From NCBI RefSeq assembly GCF_001039355.2, contig NW_019776145.1, forward strand, positions 34,469-98,468: a stretch of DNA of 64,000 nt, read 5' to 3'. Both the position numbers and the translations under genes were made by a program. The DNA is from Lingula anatina (taxonomy: Eukaryota; Brachiopoda; Lingulata; Lingulida; Lingulidae). Numbering within the stretch: the stretch's first letter is position 1; the number at the start of each line of letters is the position of its first letter. The notes beneath the pieces are model-generated. The model searched no databases and had not been told where the DNA came from. It saw only the letters and a list, made by a program, of their open reading frames with translations. Positions 48,744-62,652 of the stretch are shown one piece after another.

Positions 48744-51700
48744 ACACACTTGGCGTGGGGTTCGGTATTTTAGAGGGCGAACGGTACCATTTGGTACGGT
48801 TAGAACACTATGATTCTGTTAGTCAAAGTTCTATTTCAAGAGGGGACCAGAAGACGAGGGGGGGGGGGGGGGTGGGGGGGGGGAGAAGGACCACCCTGAC
48901 CCGCCCTCTAAATCCGCCACTGAAATGCTAATACCTGGTATATGATATCATTGTACATAACGCACGCACGCCATCCTTATGTACTCATTATTTATAATTT
49001 TCGCATATTCACGGTTTTTTTCTTAATGTTAAAGGGAAACTACACTTTTGGGGGGCCCTAAAAATAAATCTAATTTCGATTTCCCTGCCTTTGAAAACTT
49101 TCTATATGAATTCTTCTTTCAGTTGCTGATTAGATAGATTATCACCATTTCATCTCAAGTACTCAATAAAAATATATTTCCAAATGCCTGTATCTCATTT
49201 TGCAGCATATTACTACTCTTCAAGAATGTCATCAATCAGTGGGCCTAGCCTCGCGGTTCCAGATTCAGTCGATAGTGACGTAGCAGAGAGTTTGCAAGAC
49301 GTGGGCAGAGTTCGAACCCTGTTCCCTGAAACATGGCTGTGGAACAACATAACCACAACGTAAGGGTGCTGCTTAACTTTTACCCTCTGATATCTCAGGG
49401 GTCTCTAATGTACAGTATACAAAATTGTAGAAGAGTCGATACAATAATTTTGTAAGAGACTACTAATGACCCCTGTGGTCATAAAGTCCTTTGGTTTCTA
49501 AATCTGGCGCAAGACGTAATCGGGTATATTGTTAGTACGTCGCTCTCGTCATTTACGTACTTGCAATGTCACAGAGCTTGAGGGTCAAATGAGCTGCCGA
49601 GGTCAAAATTGTTGTGAATTAATATCGCTCTATTTCATTTTAGAGAAGAAGAAAGGGGAGAGAGATTGTTGTAGAAGCGATAAAAATCATTTTTATCATT
49701 TAATATCATTAAACATAAGAAAAAAATTATACCGCTGTCAACATACCAGTAAATTTGTTTCCTCTCGGAATCCATTTGCATTTCGCATTCTGTTTGTAAT
49801 ATTGTACACAATATATGTCATTAAAAAAACTTGAACCTCTCTGTGGATATCTTTCCAGATCCTCTGCCCCAGTGACCATATCAGATACCGTCCCTGATAC
49901 CATCACTTCTTGGGTGGCCAGTGCCTTCGCTGTCAACCCCAACACTGGGCTTGGAGTAGTTGAGCAACCGACCAAAGTATGTCCTTCACCTTTGACCTCC
50001 CTGGCAAATGCTCTGGTTCACTAGGATATACGATGACATACATGTAGATTAAATCATGCGGGTCTTTATCTCAAGTCCCTCAGGTTTAACATGAAGAATA
50101 TTCCCATATATTGTATGTAAATTATTTATTTATTTAAGTCATAGTTAAAATGTCCCAAAAGTTCGTGCAATAATAACGCAAATTGTGACGTCCCATACCG
50201 GGGTATGTCTTTATATTTACGTTATCATTCTGAATTTTAAAAAATCTTATATTGTTCAGCAGGGTGAAGTTAAGAGATCCTTATAACTTCATCTATATTC
50301 GATGTTTGCTTATAATTTTTTTCTTGTTTCAGCTAAGAGTATTCAAAAGCTTCTTTGTGTACATCAACCTGCCATATTCTGTCACGAGAGGAGAAATAGT
50401 CATCATTCAGCCTATAGTGTTCAACTATCTAACACAGGATATGATGGCAAGTGTTTGTAATATATATATAATTTTTCGTACCCTATTGAAAGGAGCTGTA
50501 GTATTTATTTTAGAAATAATTTATTTGTATCTCTCTCACTTCCTACTCTCTCCATGGTTGTAACATATTTTAAAAAATAAACCGATGTGGATCATGGAAC
50601 TCATAATCACTGACCCACTCACTCTGTACTAGTACTGAGAGAGAGAGAGAGAGAGAGAATGACAGAGAGATGTGAAGGAGAGTACATGTTGTTTATGTAT
50701 AAATAATCAAACAAACAGCATAATAGACATCCAATCGATAAAAAGGTTAAATTAAAATTATGTCGTTTATTCAAGTATAAATTGAAATATTTTAATTTAA
50801 ATCAGGTAACCGTGACCTTGAAAAATAATGGGGGATTCCAGAGCCAAATCCGTGACGCCAGTGGAAAACTCACTACGACTGCAGTGGATCAGGTGGAACA
50901 TGTCTTGGTACGTGGCTATTGCATGTACGCACCCTCTACCTAGGTCACCGAGTTAGAATGTTGCTCTAGAAATACATAGATTTTACTTTGGCCATTCTGT
51001 GCATATTTCTGTACTGTGGAAATTGTTGCACAAAATGACGTCATCACTGGCCTTTCGCAGAGAGTTCATGTAGATATAAACCCGTGAATAACTGTTCGTT
51101 AATTTAAATGGAATGGATTTATTGTATAATTATTATCTGCATAGTGAAATATATGTACATAATATGATTCTTTAGACGGCTAAAATAAGCAAACGGTTTA
51201 ATGAATCAGTGACTAAGTAAAATACAGAAACAAGGAAAAAAGACTTGCCTTATGGTTTTAGGAGTATTTTTTGCTGAATACACCTATGTGAATATGGAAC
51301 GACTTTATTTTAATTGGGTTTTAGGTAAAGGCCAACACCGGCAAGTCTGTATTCTTCCCTGTGATTCCCACGAGTCTTGGCAAGATAGACGTGGAGGTGC
51401 ACGCCCAGGCCAGCATGGCCGCCGATGGAGTCAGGAGACAGCTCTTAGTGGAGGTTAGTTAAATAAAATATAAATAACATTTCAACTGAGCATTAAAAAA
51501 AGACAGCTGCTACTATAAGTGATGCATATTATGCGCTTTAATTTTGTGGATCTACTCATATGAATGATGTTGCCAAAATGTAGTGCCTTGTATTACATTG
51601 CAGTTTGAAATATTTGAAAATTATATTTCTTGCAGCCCGAAGGGGATCCGCGGGAGTCGAACATAGCACGGATGATAGTGAAAGAAGCCAATGCACTTTA

Positions 51701-54700
51701 CAGCGAGAACATACCCATTGTCTTGCCGGAGAATGTGGTACCAGATACCGCCAGACTGTCTGTCTCGGTTATAGGTAAGTCTTTGTCCTATTAGGGGACG
51801 TGGTCTCAGATACCGCCAGGGGAGCTATTTTGGGGGAAACAGAGTCTCTCTACATTCCGACTTATCTTGTATTAATTAAGATTGTATAACGACGTGCTCT
51901 CCATAATATAGGTACAACGTAAATACTTCTCAGCTGGTAAAGTTTTAAAAAACGAGAGGGAAAGCCAAGTTTTATCTTTGTTAAAAATAAATAACCGAAT
52001 AAATAAATTAATTAGGTAATGTAAAAACGCATAAATGAATACTTCTGCGTTTCATCCAATGCGTAGGCGATCTAATTGGCAACATAGTGGGCAACCTGGA
52101 CAACCTGATCCGTCTTCCTACCGGATGCGGCGAGCAGACGGTGTCTGCCCTGGCCCTGGACGTTTATGTCGCCAAGTACCTGAAGGCAGTGGGGCTGTTG
52201 ACAGGAGAGAAGAAGGAAATGTTGTTAGGATTCATAGAGAAAGGCAGGTTGACAGGGGACGAATATGTTTGAGCTGTGGGCTTTAATGACTTGTTCATTT
52301 ATTCTGTCAGTTGTGATGTATGATATTAATGGCATGTGACGCCTCTTCTTTTCACGCTGTGTCCTGTGTATCTTGAATCTTTTCATGCATTATGTAACTT
52401 TAAAATGCGCCTGGGGATATTTTAATTTGTATTTTAAACCAAGGTATCATTTTGTTTGAAAGATTTTAATTAATGATTAATTAAGCAGAGATGAAGGGAG
52501 AGAATGTTATGTATGATATTAAATAGCAGTTTGATGTTAGAAGTGACTGGGTACCTGTTTTAATTCCAGGGATACTAAGTGAGATGAAATTTCAAAATAA
52601 TGATGGTTCCTTCGGATTTTGGGGAGAGACTGGAAGCACATGGTAAGCCAGGTTTTAGGTTGTAATTACTAGTATGCTTTGTAAAAAGTGAATGTCTGGC
52701 TGTCTCTGTTTCTATTGTGAACGTTTAATATCTGAGAATCCTAGTTTTTCGTTAAAAAGGCGTTTCCATGTATATCGCACTGCAGTCCTATATTTGATTG
52801 TAACAATGAAACCATTTGATATGTTGTTTTTACAGGTATATCCAAATGTATCTTTAATGAACATGTAGGCCCTAATTATGCAAAACAATGACTGAGATAC
52901 AATGTTTGATTTAATTGTCACCTATTAAACATTATGATGAGCGCCACATTTCATACCGAACACTTTCGTCAACCAGGGTGACAGCTTATGTTATGAAAAT
53001 TATCCACCTGGCCAAGGAATTCGTTTATGTTGATGGCGAAGTTCTCCGTAAAGGTCTAGGCTACCTAATCGGCAAACAGGACCCGTTAGGATCTTTCCCA
53101 GAGATTGGCAATATTTACAACACATATTTGCAGGTTTGTGAAAATAAAAATATTTCGAAAACCACAATCTTTTTACAGTCTTCCGCATCGATTTATTTGT
53201 TCAATTTAGCGTGTTTATCCCGATCTATTGTTTTCAAATCGATACATTTTGACATCGTAGAAAATAACATCAATACATTTGGTCCTCATACACTGTTTAC
53301 ATATAATTGAGTGTTTTAACCAAACCACCCTGTCTGCAGCGCTAAACATCTATACCCTCTTTTTCAGAACGTTGATATACATGTACAGTATATACGCCGG
53401 TTTCGCTGGAAACCACATTTGTGCGTTGCCTAATATCTGTATTTTTACTTAAATTTGACGAATTCTTTTAAAAGCCTGTATGCACACAAATCTGTGTAAA
53501 ATATACGTTTTATATATGTGAACAATCTACGGTTTGGATATTTCAGGGAGGATCTGGCAGAAATATTCCTCTTACTGCTTTCGTCCTTATCGCTCTGAAA
53601 GAAAATGACGATCTGGTTAACGTAAGTAGGAAGAATCTTGAAAAAGACCATTGCGACATAAGAAATTAAGGTGCTTATTTGAAAAAAATATGGATATGCT
53701 AAACAGTGCCACAAAGGCACACAGAGTAGTATAAACTTAGAATCGTAAAATTAAAAAACGTTATAACGCCGCACTGAAATACAACCATGCCTGTATTAGA
53801 CAAGAAACTCAATATAAGCGTTATACTGGTAACGAAATCTCACTTTTCAGGCTAATTGGTTGGAATTTCATGCTGCTATGGACAGTGCTGTCAGGTATCT
53901 GGAATCTCAGATCGACTCCCTGAATACTTCCTATCCGCTTGCCATCGTTTCCTACGCGCTACATCTGGCAGAGAGCCCAAGGGCAGGGGAGGCTTGGACT
54001 AAACTCCACGCACTGGCCACCGTTGAAGGTAATGTGATGCGTTAAGGGTACCACTTGATAATTATATAAATGGTGGTGCGGGAGGTGGAAACTGTAACCT
54101 GGGGTAATGTGGTCTGTTTTTTATTTGGATACTCATAAGCTGATCAGGTGAAGAAATCTTGTTTAATTAATGTTTTGGATGTGAAATTATCCCAGACGCA
54201 CGTGTCTAACTAGTTTCTATCACATTCCCAGGTGGGCTGAAGTACTGGCAGATCAGCGACACTCCCCGCTGTCGATACCGCTACTGTTATAACCCGCCCA
54301 CACAGGAGGTGGAGACGGCCGCTTATGCCCTCATGGTCCACAGCCTGAAGAACGAATCCAATGCAGGGATTCCTATCCTGAAATGGCTGGTGACGGAGCA
54401 GAACTCTTACGGTGGTTTTGGTTCCACTCAGGTAAGGGATGGTCCATGCTGTGAACGAGTCGGATATCCTTTTGTATCGTAAATATTTATTGGTTTTCAT
54501 TTTCAAATTGTCACACGGGATAAATATGTGATGCTGCATGTTGTCTTAAAGAATATCTGTTTATTGGTAGNATCAGCAGGGTGAAGTTAAGAAATCCTTA
54601 TAACTTCATCTGTATTCGATGTTTGCTTATAATTTTTTTCTTGTTCCAGCTAAGAGTATTCAAAAGCTTCTTTGTATACATCAACCTGCCGTATTCTGTC

Positions 54701-54949
54701 ACGAGAGGAGAAATAGTCATCATTCAGCCTATAGTGTTCAACTATCTAATACAGGATATGATGGCAAGTGCTTGTATTCTATATATAATTTTTTCGTACC
54801 CTATTGAAGGAGCTGTAGTATTTATTTTTAGAAATAATTTATTTGTATCTCTCTCACTTCCTACGCTCTCCATGGTAGTAACATATTTAAAAAATAAACT
54901 GATATAGATCATGGAACTCATAATCACCGACCCACGCACTCTGTACAAG

Positions 54950-54988
<39 letters not shown>

Positions 54989-57900
54989 GAAGGGGAGTGC
55001 AAGTTGTTAATGTATAAATAAACAAACAACATCGATGAAAAGGTGAAATTAAAACTATGTATAAATTAAAATCAAGTATTAATCGAAATGTTTTATTTTA
55101 AATCAGGTAACCGTGACCTTAAAAAATAATGGGGGATTCCAGAGCCAAATCCGCGACGCCAGTGGAAAACTCACTACGACTGCAGTGGATCAGGTGGAAC
55201 ATGTCTTGGTACGTGGGTATAACATGTACGCACCCTCTACCAAGGCCACTGAGTGAGAAATTTGCACCAAATATTCCGATTTTTTACAGATTTTTGTTTG
55301 GCCATCCTGCGCATATTTCTATATTGTGGAAATGGTTGCTCAAAATGACGTCATCACTGGCCTTTCGTAGAGAGTTCATGTAGATAAACCCGTCGAATTC
55401 TGTTCGCTAATTTAAATGGAATATAGATTTGTTATATAATTATGATTTGCATGGTGAAATATATGTACATAATATGATTCTTTAGACGGCTAGAATAAGC
55501 AAACGATTTAATGAATCAATGACTAAGTAAAATACAGAAACGAGAAAAAAAAAACAGTCTCGTATGCCTCATGGTTTCAGGAATAATTTTTCCCTTCCAT
55601 GAATACGGAACACCAATCTGAATATGCAACGACTTAATTTTAATTGCATTTTAGGTAAAGGCCAACACCGGCAAGTCTTTATTCTTCCCTGTGATTCCGA
55701 CGAGTCTTGGTAAGATAGACGTGGAGGTGCACGCCCAGGCCAGCATGGCCGCCGATGGTGTCAGGAGACAGCTGTTAGTGGAGGTTAGTTAAATAAAATA
55801 TAAATAACATTTCAACTGAGTATTTAAAAAAGACAGCTGCTACTATAAGTGATGTATATTATGCGCTTTAATTTTGTGGATCTACTCATATGAATGATGT
55901 TGCCAAAATGTAGTGCCTTGTATTATACTGGCGTTTGAAATATTTGGAAATTATATTTCTTGCAGCCCGAAGGGGATCCGCGGGAGTCGAACATAGCACG
56001 GATGATAGTGAAAGAAGCCAATGCACTTTACAGCGAGAACATACCCATTGTCTTGCCGGAGAATGTGGTACCAGATACCGCCAGACTGTCTGTCTCGGTT
56101 ATAGGTAAGTCTTTGTCCTATCAGGGGATGTGGTCTCAGATACCGCCGGGGGAGCTATTTTAGGGGAAACAGACTCTCTCTACATTCCGACTTATCTTGT
56201 ATTAGTTAAGATTGTATAACGACGTGCTCTCCGTCATATAGGTACAATGTAAATACTTCTCAGCTGGTGAAGTTAAAACGAGAGGGAAAGCCAAGTTTTA
56301 TCTTTGTTAAAAATAAATAACCGAATAAATAGATTAAATAGGAAATGTAAAAACGCATAACTGAATACTTCTGCGTTTCATCCAATGCGTAGGCGATCTA
56401 ATTGGCAACATAGTAGGCAACCTGGACAACCTGATCCGTCTTCCTACCGGATGCGGCGAGCAGACGGTGTCTGCCCTGGCACTGGACGTTTATGTCGCCA
56501 AGTACCTAAAGGCAGTGGGGCTGTTGACAGGAGAGAAGAAGGACATGTTGTTAGGATTCATAGAGAAAGGTAGGTTGACAGGACGAATATGTTTGAGCTG
56601 TGGGCTTTAATGACTTGTTCATTTATTCTGTCAGTTGTGATGTATGATATTAATGGCACGTGACGCCTCTTTTCACGCTGTGTCCTGTGTATCTTGAATC
56701 TTTCCATGCATTATGTAACTACAAAATGCGCCTGGGGATATTTTAATTTTTATTTTAAACCAAGGTGTCATTTTGTTTTGCAAGATTCTAATTTATGATT
56801 AATTTAGCAGAGATCCCGGGAGAGAATGTTATGGGTGATATTAAATAGCAGTTTGATGTTAGAAATGACTGGGTACGTGTTTTTATTCCAGGGATACTTA
56901 GTGAGATGAAATTTCAAAATAATGATGGCTCCTTCGGATTTTGGGGGGAAACTGGAAGCACGTGGTAAGCCAGGGTTTAGGTTATAATTACTAGTCTGCT
57001 TTGTAAAAAGATAAGGTCTAGCTGCTCTGTTTCTATATATATATTGTGGACTATCTGAGAATCAACGTTTGTGTTAAAACGTGCTCGCTGAAGGGCGTTT
57101 CCATGTATCGCTCTGGAGTCATATTTGATTTTAGGAATTAAACCATTTGATATGTTGTTTTTACAGGTATATTCAAATGCATCTTTAATGAACATGTAAT
57201 TATGCAAAACAATGGCTGAGATACAATGTTTGATTTAATTGCCACATTTTAAACATTACATTGAGCGCCACATTTCATACCGAACACTTTCGTCAACCAG
57301 GGTGACAGCTTATGTTATGAAAATTATCCACCTGGCCAAGGAATTTGTTTATGTTGATGGCGAAGTTCTCCGTAAAGGTCTGGGCTACCTGATCGGCAAA
57401 CAGAACACGTCAGGATCTTTCCCGGAGATTGGCAATATTTACAACACATATCTGCAGGTTTGTGAAAATAAAAATATTTCGAAAACCACAAACTTTTTAC
57501 AGTCTTCCGCATCGATTTATCTGTTCAATTGTAGCTAATTCACACGTGGCCACCTCGAAAAATGATTTTAGAGTGTTTATCCCGATCTATTGTTTTCAAA
57601 ATCGATACATTTTGTCATCGTAGAAAATAACATCAATAAAGTTGGTCCTCATGCACCGTTTACATATAATTGAGTGTTTTAACCAAACCACCCTGTCTGC
57701 AGCGCTAAAAATCTATCCCTCTTTCTCAGAACGTTGATGTACATGTACAGTATATACGCCGGTTTCGCTGGAAACGACATTTGTGCGTTGCCTAATATAA
57801 GTATTTTACTTAAATTTGACTAATTATTTTAAAAAACCTGTATGCATACAAAGCTGTGTAAAATATACGTTATATATATATATATGTGAACAATCTACGG

Positions 57901-60900
57901 TTTGGATATTTCAGGGAGGGTCTGGTAGAAATATTCCTCTCACTGCTTTCGTCCTTATCGCTCTGAAAGAAAATGACGATCTGGTTAACGTAAGTAGGAA
58001 GAATAAAAAGACCATTGCGGCATAGGAACTTAAGATGCTTATTTGAAAAACTATGGATATAACCAATGTCACAAAGGTACACAAAGTAATAATAACTTTG
58101 AATCGCATAATTAAAAACGTTAACACGCCGCACTGAAATACAACCATGCCTGTATAAGACAAGACACTCAAAATAAGCGTTATACTGATAACAAAATCGC
58201 ACTTTTCAGGCTAATTGGTTGGAATTTCATGCTGCTATGGACAGTGCTGTCAGGTATCTGGAATCTCAGATCGACTCCCTGAATACGTCCTATCCGCTTG
58301 CCATCGTTTCCTACGCTCTACATCTCGCAGAGAGCCCAAGGGCAGGAGAGGCTTGGACTAAGCTCAACGCACTGGCCACTGTTGAAGGTAATGTGATTCG
58401 TTAAGGGTACCACTTGATAATTATGTTAATAGTCTTTATTTCTCATTGATGGATTTAAACGTATCTCTTTGACCACGCAAGTGCACATTTGTTTAAAGTG
58501 ATAGCAGAGTGATCTTATTTTAAGCAAATACTGGATTTAATGTGGGATGTTCTGCACTTATTTGAATGTATTTCTTGGTAAAGGTTGACTCACAGCCCCC
58601 GCCTTCCCATAGGCACACTTGTGTTTATCACATTTTAGATACTACTCTGAGTTTCAGTACCGTGAACAGTGATACTAGACGGGCGTATTTAGCCTCTGCC
58701 TTAATCTTAGTCGTTTTAAAATATTAGAGAGCTTTCGCACCTGTACGTTTAGGCAGACGACTACGTTTAGGTCATCATATATTGCTGTCTAGTGACGTGT
58801 ACACATACGGTTAGAGAGAACATTATCCGCGGCTAGATTGCTATCCGTCAATGAAAAACGGTTTGACAAATCAGCATAATTTTTTGAAATCAAGCCTTTC
58901 AAAATTGATCGTTTCTCTGCTAAAATCATATTGGATATTTCATTTTTGCAATATACGTGAAACATTTTGTCTCCGTCATTTGTGTCTATGTTTTTGATAC
59001 TATTGAAATATAGATTTTACCCGTAAAAATGGCATTTTCCACTGACCACAAGGCAGTCAGAACTGGCCTTCCGCACGCGTGACTGATCGTATGATAAGAC
59101 TGTTAGGTCATCATTTTGCGAGCAGTTGTTACGAGTACACATATTTTTATAAGTGGTCTGTAGACTAATTATTAACCGTCTGCAGTTGACGCATAAGACG
59201 CAGGATATCCGTAAGGTAAGTTCCGTTTAGTAAGATACTACTAGTAGTTCGATTTTTTCTTTAGCTGATAGGACATGTCTCCTTGAATTTTAATGCAAAT
59301 TTTATGAAGCCTTGTTTCGAAAGTCACATGGCGTCCTGTTTTGTGTATTTGAATAAATGAATAATAAATAAAAATAAGGACATCACATCTTTCTATACAT
59401 GTAATTGTCTCTAATAGCAAATGTTGATTAATATTCATTATATCAGTATCAAAAACTGACGCTGCATTAATTGGTGACACGATTATTTTTTCAGCTGAAA
59501 ATTGGGACAACATGCCGCCTCTTAAGAAGCGCCGTACTGATTCATCAGCAGATTACGTCAGTTACCTAAAAGACAAACCTTCGAGAAAGAAGGCCTTGAA
59601 TTAGAAAAGAAAGAGCCAGAAGCTCAAATTGAGAAAGACAAACAAATGATGGAGATGAGAAACTGAATTGACATACCATGCTCTTGCTGCCTACAAGATA
59701 CACATGGGCTGAATCTTGTTAAAAAAACATTGGTTTTTATTCAAGATTTCAATAAAATAAATGTTTGCTTGCGGTATAAATTTTACATTCTACCCTTTAA
59801 TTTTCCATACACACAATGTATACGTGTACAGTTCATGCTAAATAGTTCTCCAAGGTGGGAGGATCTAGTTAAAAGTACCGACTCGTCTGATTGCCATACA
59901 CACAGGTATTGCAGTTGACCAGAAGACCAGTGTAACGTGACAGAGATTCCCCTATAACAGAGAGTCCGCTTCCCATTCACTTGTACAGGTGAGCCTCGGC
60001 CTAGATTTTGACCCACTAAGGTCAGGCCAATTAACCCTTACAATCTAACTATATGGGGGGCGGACTTTCTGCTACACGGACCCTGAGTTTCGTTACACCT
60101 GATCTCCATAAATTGCGTATGGAAGACCATTCTAAAATTATCTAACCTGTCCAATGGCGTATGTCCTAATTGAACGTCTCTGCTTACAGCACGTGAAACA
60201 TGTTTCAGCCTACTGTGCAATTCGACTATCCGTAAAAGCTAACCGGGTCTTTCTGCGAAATCACGAAAAAATAAACGTTGGTCATTTTACGGTTACGGAT
60301 AGCTAAATGTAGTCGGTCGCCTAAACGTGCAGGTGCGAAAGCTCTCTATTAACTCTGCTGCTTACATTACATGCGGGAAGTGAAAATCGTAACCTGGGGT
60401 AATGTGGTTTACTTGTTATTTTGATACTGGGTACTCATAAGCTGATCAGGTGAAGAAAACTTGTTTTATTAATGTTTCGGATGTGAAATTATCCCAGACG
60501 CCAGTGTCCAACTCGTTTCTATCACATTCCCAGGTGGGCTGAAGTACTGGCAGATCAGCGACACGCCCCGCTGTCGATACCGCTACTGTTATAACCCGCC
60601 CACACAGGAGGTGGAGACGGCCGCTTATGCCCTCATGGTCCACAGCCTGAAGAACGAATCCAATGCAGGGATCCCTATCCTGAAATGGCTGGTGACGGAG
60701 CAGAACTCTTACGGTGGTTTTGGTTCCACTCAGGTAAGTGATGGTCCATGCTGCGAACGAATCGGATGCCCTTTTGTATCGTAAACATTTTTTGGTTTTC
60801 ATTTTCAAATTGTCACCAGGGATAAATATGTGCTGCTGCATGTAGTCTTAAAGATTACCTGTTTATTGGCACAGCGCAATAAGCTAATGGGGAATTGAGT

Positions 60901-62613
60901 CATCTCTCACACCATTGCTAAATATGGTGTGATTTAGCACCCAATGGGACCCTCTTGGCTGATTTGTGTTTTAATATGCTACGAGTACTTTGTCTTTTTG
61001 ATTAAATCTGATTTAAATTTTAAACAGAAAGATCTGTCTTATTTTTTAGGACACAGTAACTGCGCTAGCCGCTCTGACTAATTACGGGGCTCTGTACTCC
61101 AAAACCAGGGACCTGAACATCGAGGTCAGCACCGGGGCGTTTTCAAGAAATTTCTTGGTCAATGACAATAACGCCATGGTTCTTCAAATGGCCGAAGTGA
61201 GTAAATCTCTCTCATTGTTTTTTTGTGTATTTGTAATGAAGTTATGGTGACGATTTGGCAACTGTTATGCCCCAACCTCTAGATTCTTCGGTGGGTGTAT
61301 TATTTATTTTATTTATCTGTGCTTATTATTATTTACGCGCACTCACACACACATACTTCAGACATATAATTCACATTTTTTAAGAAGTCACGAAATCACA
61401 TCGCATTGTAAAACACTTCAGGAAATGAAATTGAATAAAAACAATTATAATTCTTCAACTTTAACATTAATGTCATAAATAGAAATTAGGAAGTCATTTT
61501 AAAGCCACACAAAGTCACACGTACTAGACATGTTATCTCGTAGAGAATGAAATAAAAATAATCGTCTTAAAATAATGTTAAGAAAGAGCCTGAATTTAAC
61601 TGTTTATGATTCACTTTCAGCTTCCAGATGTTGCTAGTGAGGTACAGGTCTCTGCCAATGGACATGGCTCGGCCTTGCTTCAGGTGATTAGAATATTTGA
61701 AAAAAATTAACAAAAAAAAACATGTCACATAATAGTTATTCAGGTTGTATCATTCTTGTTTTCTTCTCTTAAGTAATTGTAAATGGCATTTAAGATAGCT
61801 CATGTGCGTAATAAAAAATCGCCATTTTATCTCCATCCCACCGTATCGGTTTTTTTTTTCATCATTTATATGTTTATTCATTCTTTGGATCCAGGTGACT
61901 GCAAGATACAACGTAAAGTCGGAAGCCAGAGAAAAATCGTTTATGCTCAATGTGACGATAGTAGAAGAAACTCAAAACTTCTTGAAACTCAGAATTTACA
62001 TGAGGTATTTATGCTTCAGTGTTTGTATTATTTTACTTCAGATATAACTTTAAAACTACACCATTGATGTTTTGAAATAAGTTTTTGGTTCTTTTCTTTA
62101 TTTTGTGTTTTCAGTTAATTTGTCGTTCTTATATATCTACTTATTGTTTTGTATTTTATTTGTAATTGTGTTGTATTTATTTATTTATTTATTGTAGTTA
62201 TCTTAAGGGGAAAATGTCTGGAATGGCTTTGCTTCAAGTACAGGTTCCAGGAGGATTCGAGGCAGAACTTCAGTCACTGAAGGATAATATTCTTGTTAAA
62301 AAAGTGGAAATGAAAAAACGCATCGTCAATATTTACTTTGACTCGGTAAGATTTCAAATGATGTGTTTGTATAACCTTCTTGGTTTAAAATTTATTGCTG
62401 ATCACGTCCAACTGAAAGCAATTCAACCGCTTCCAATAAACAAAGAATTTTCAAGACAGTCGTGGTCATTGTCTCCTATAAATGTTATCCATTCCACATA
62501 AGAGTAGCTAAAAGTCTGGTTAATATATGCTATCTATTTCATACAATGCTGATGTTTTTATACGCCAACCCCTCTCTCTCTCTCTCTGTCTCTCTCTCTC
62601 TCTCTCTCTCACG

Positions 62614-62652
<39 letters not shown>

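Noticed and set aside
54210-54539. Antisense frames over TEP exon 29 (also 60446-60841)
   Set aside because: Reverse readings of a coding exon with strong sense-strand homology.
60300-62600. Additional TEP gene starting after block B
   Set aside because: The exons at 61050-63161 continue in phase from exon 29 and complete the same protein; there is no second signal peptide or N-terminal exon.
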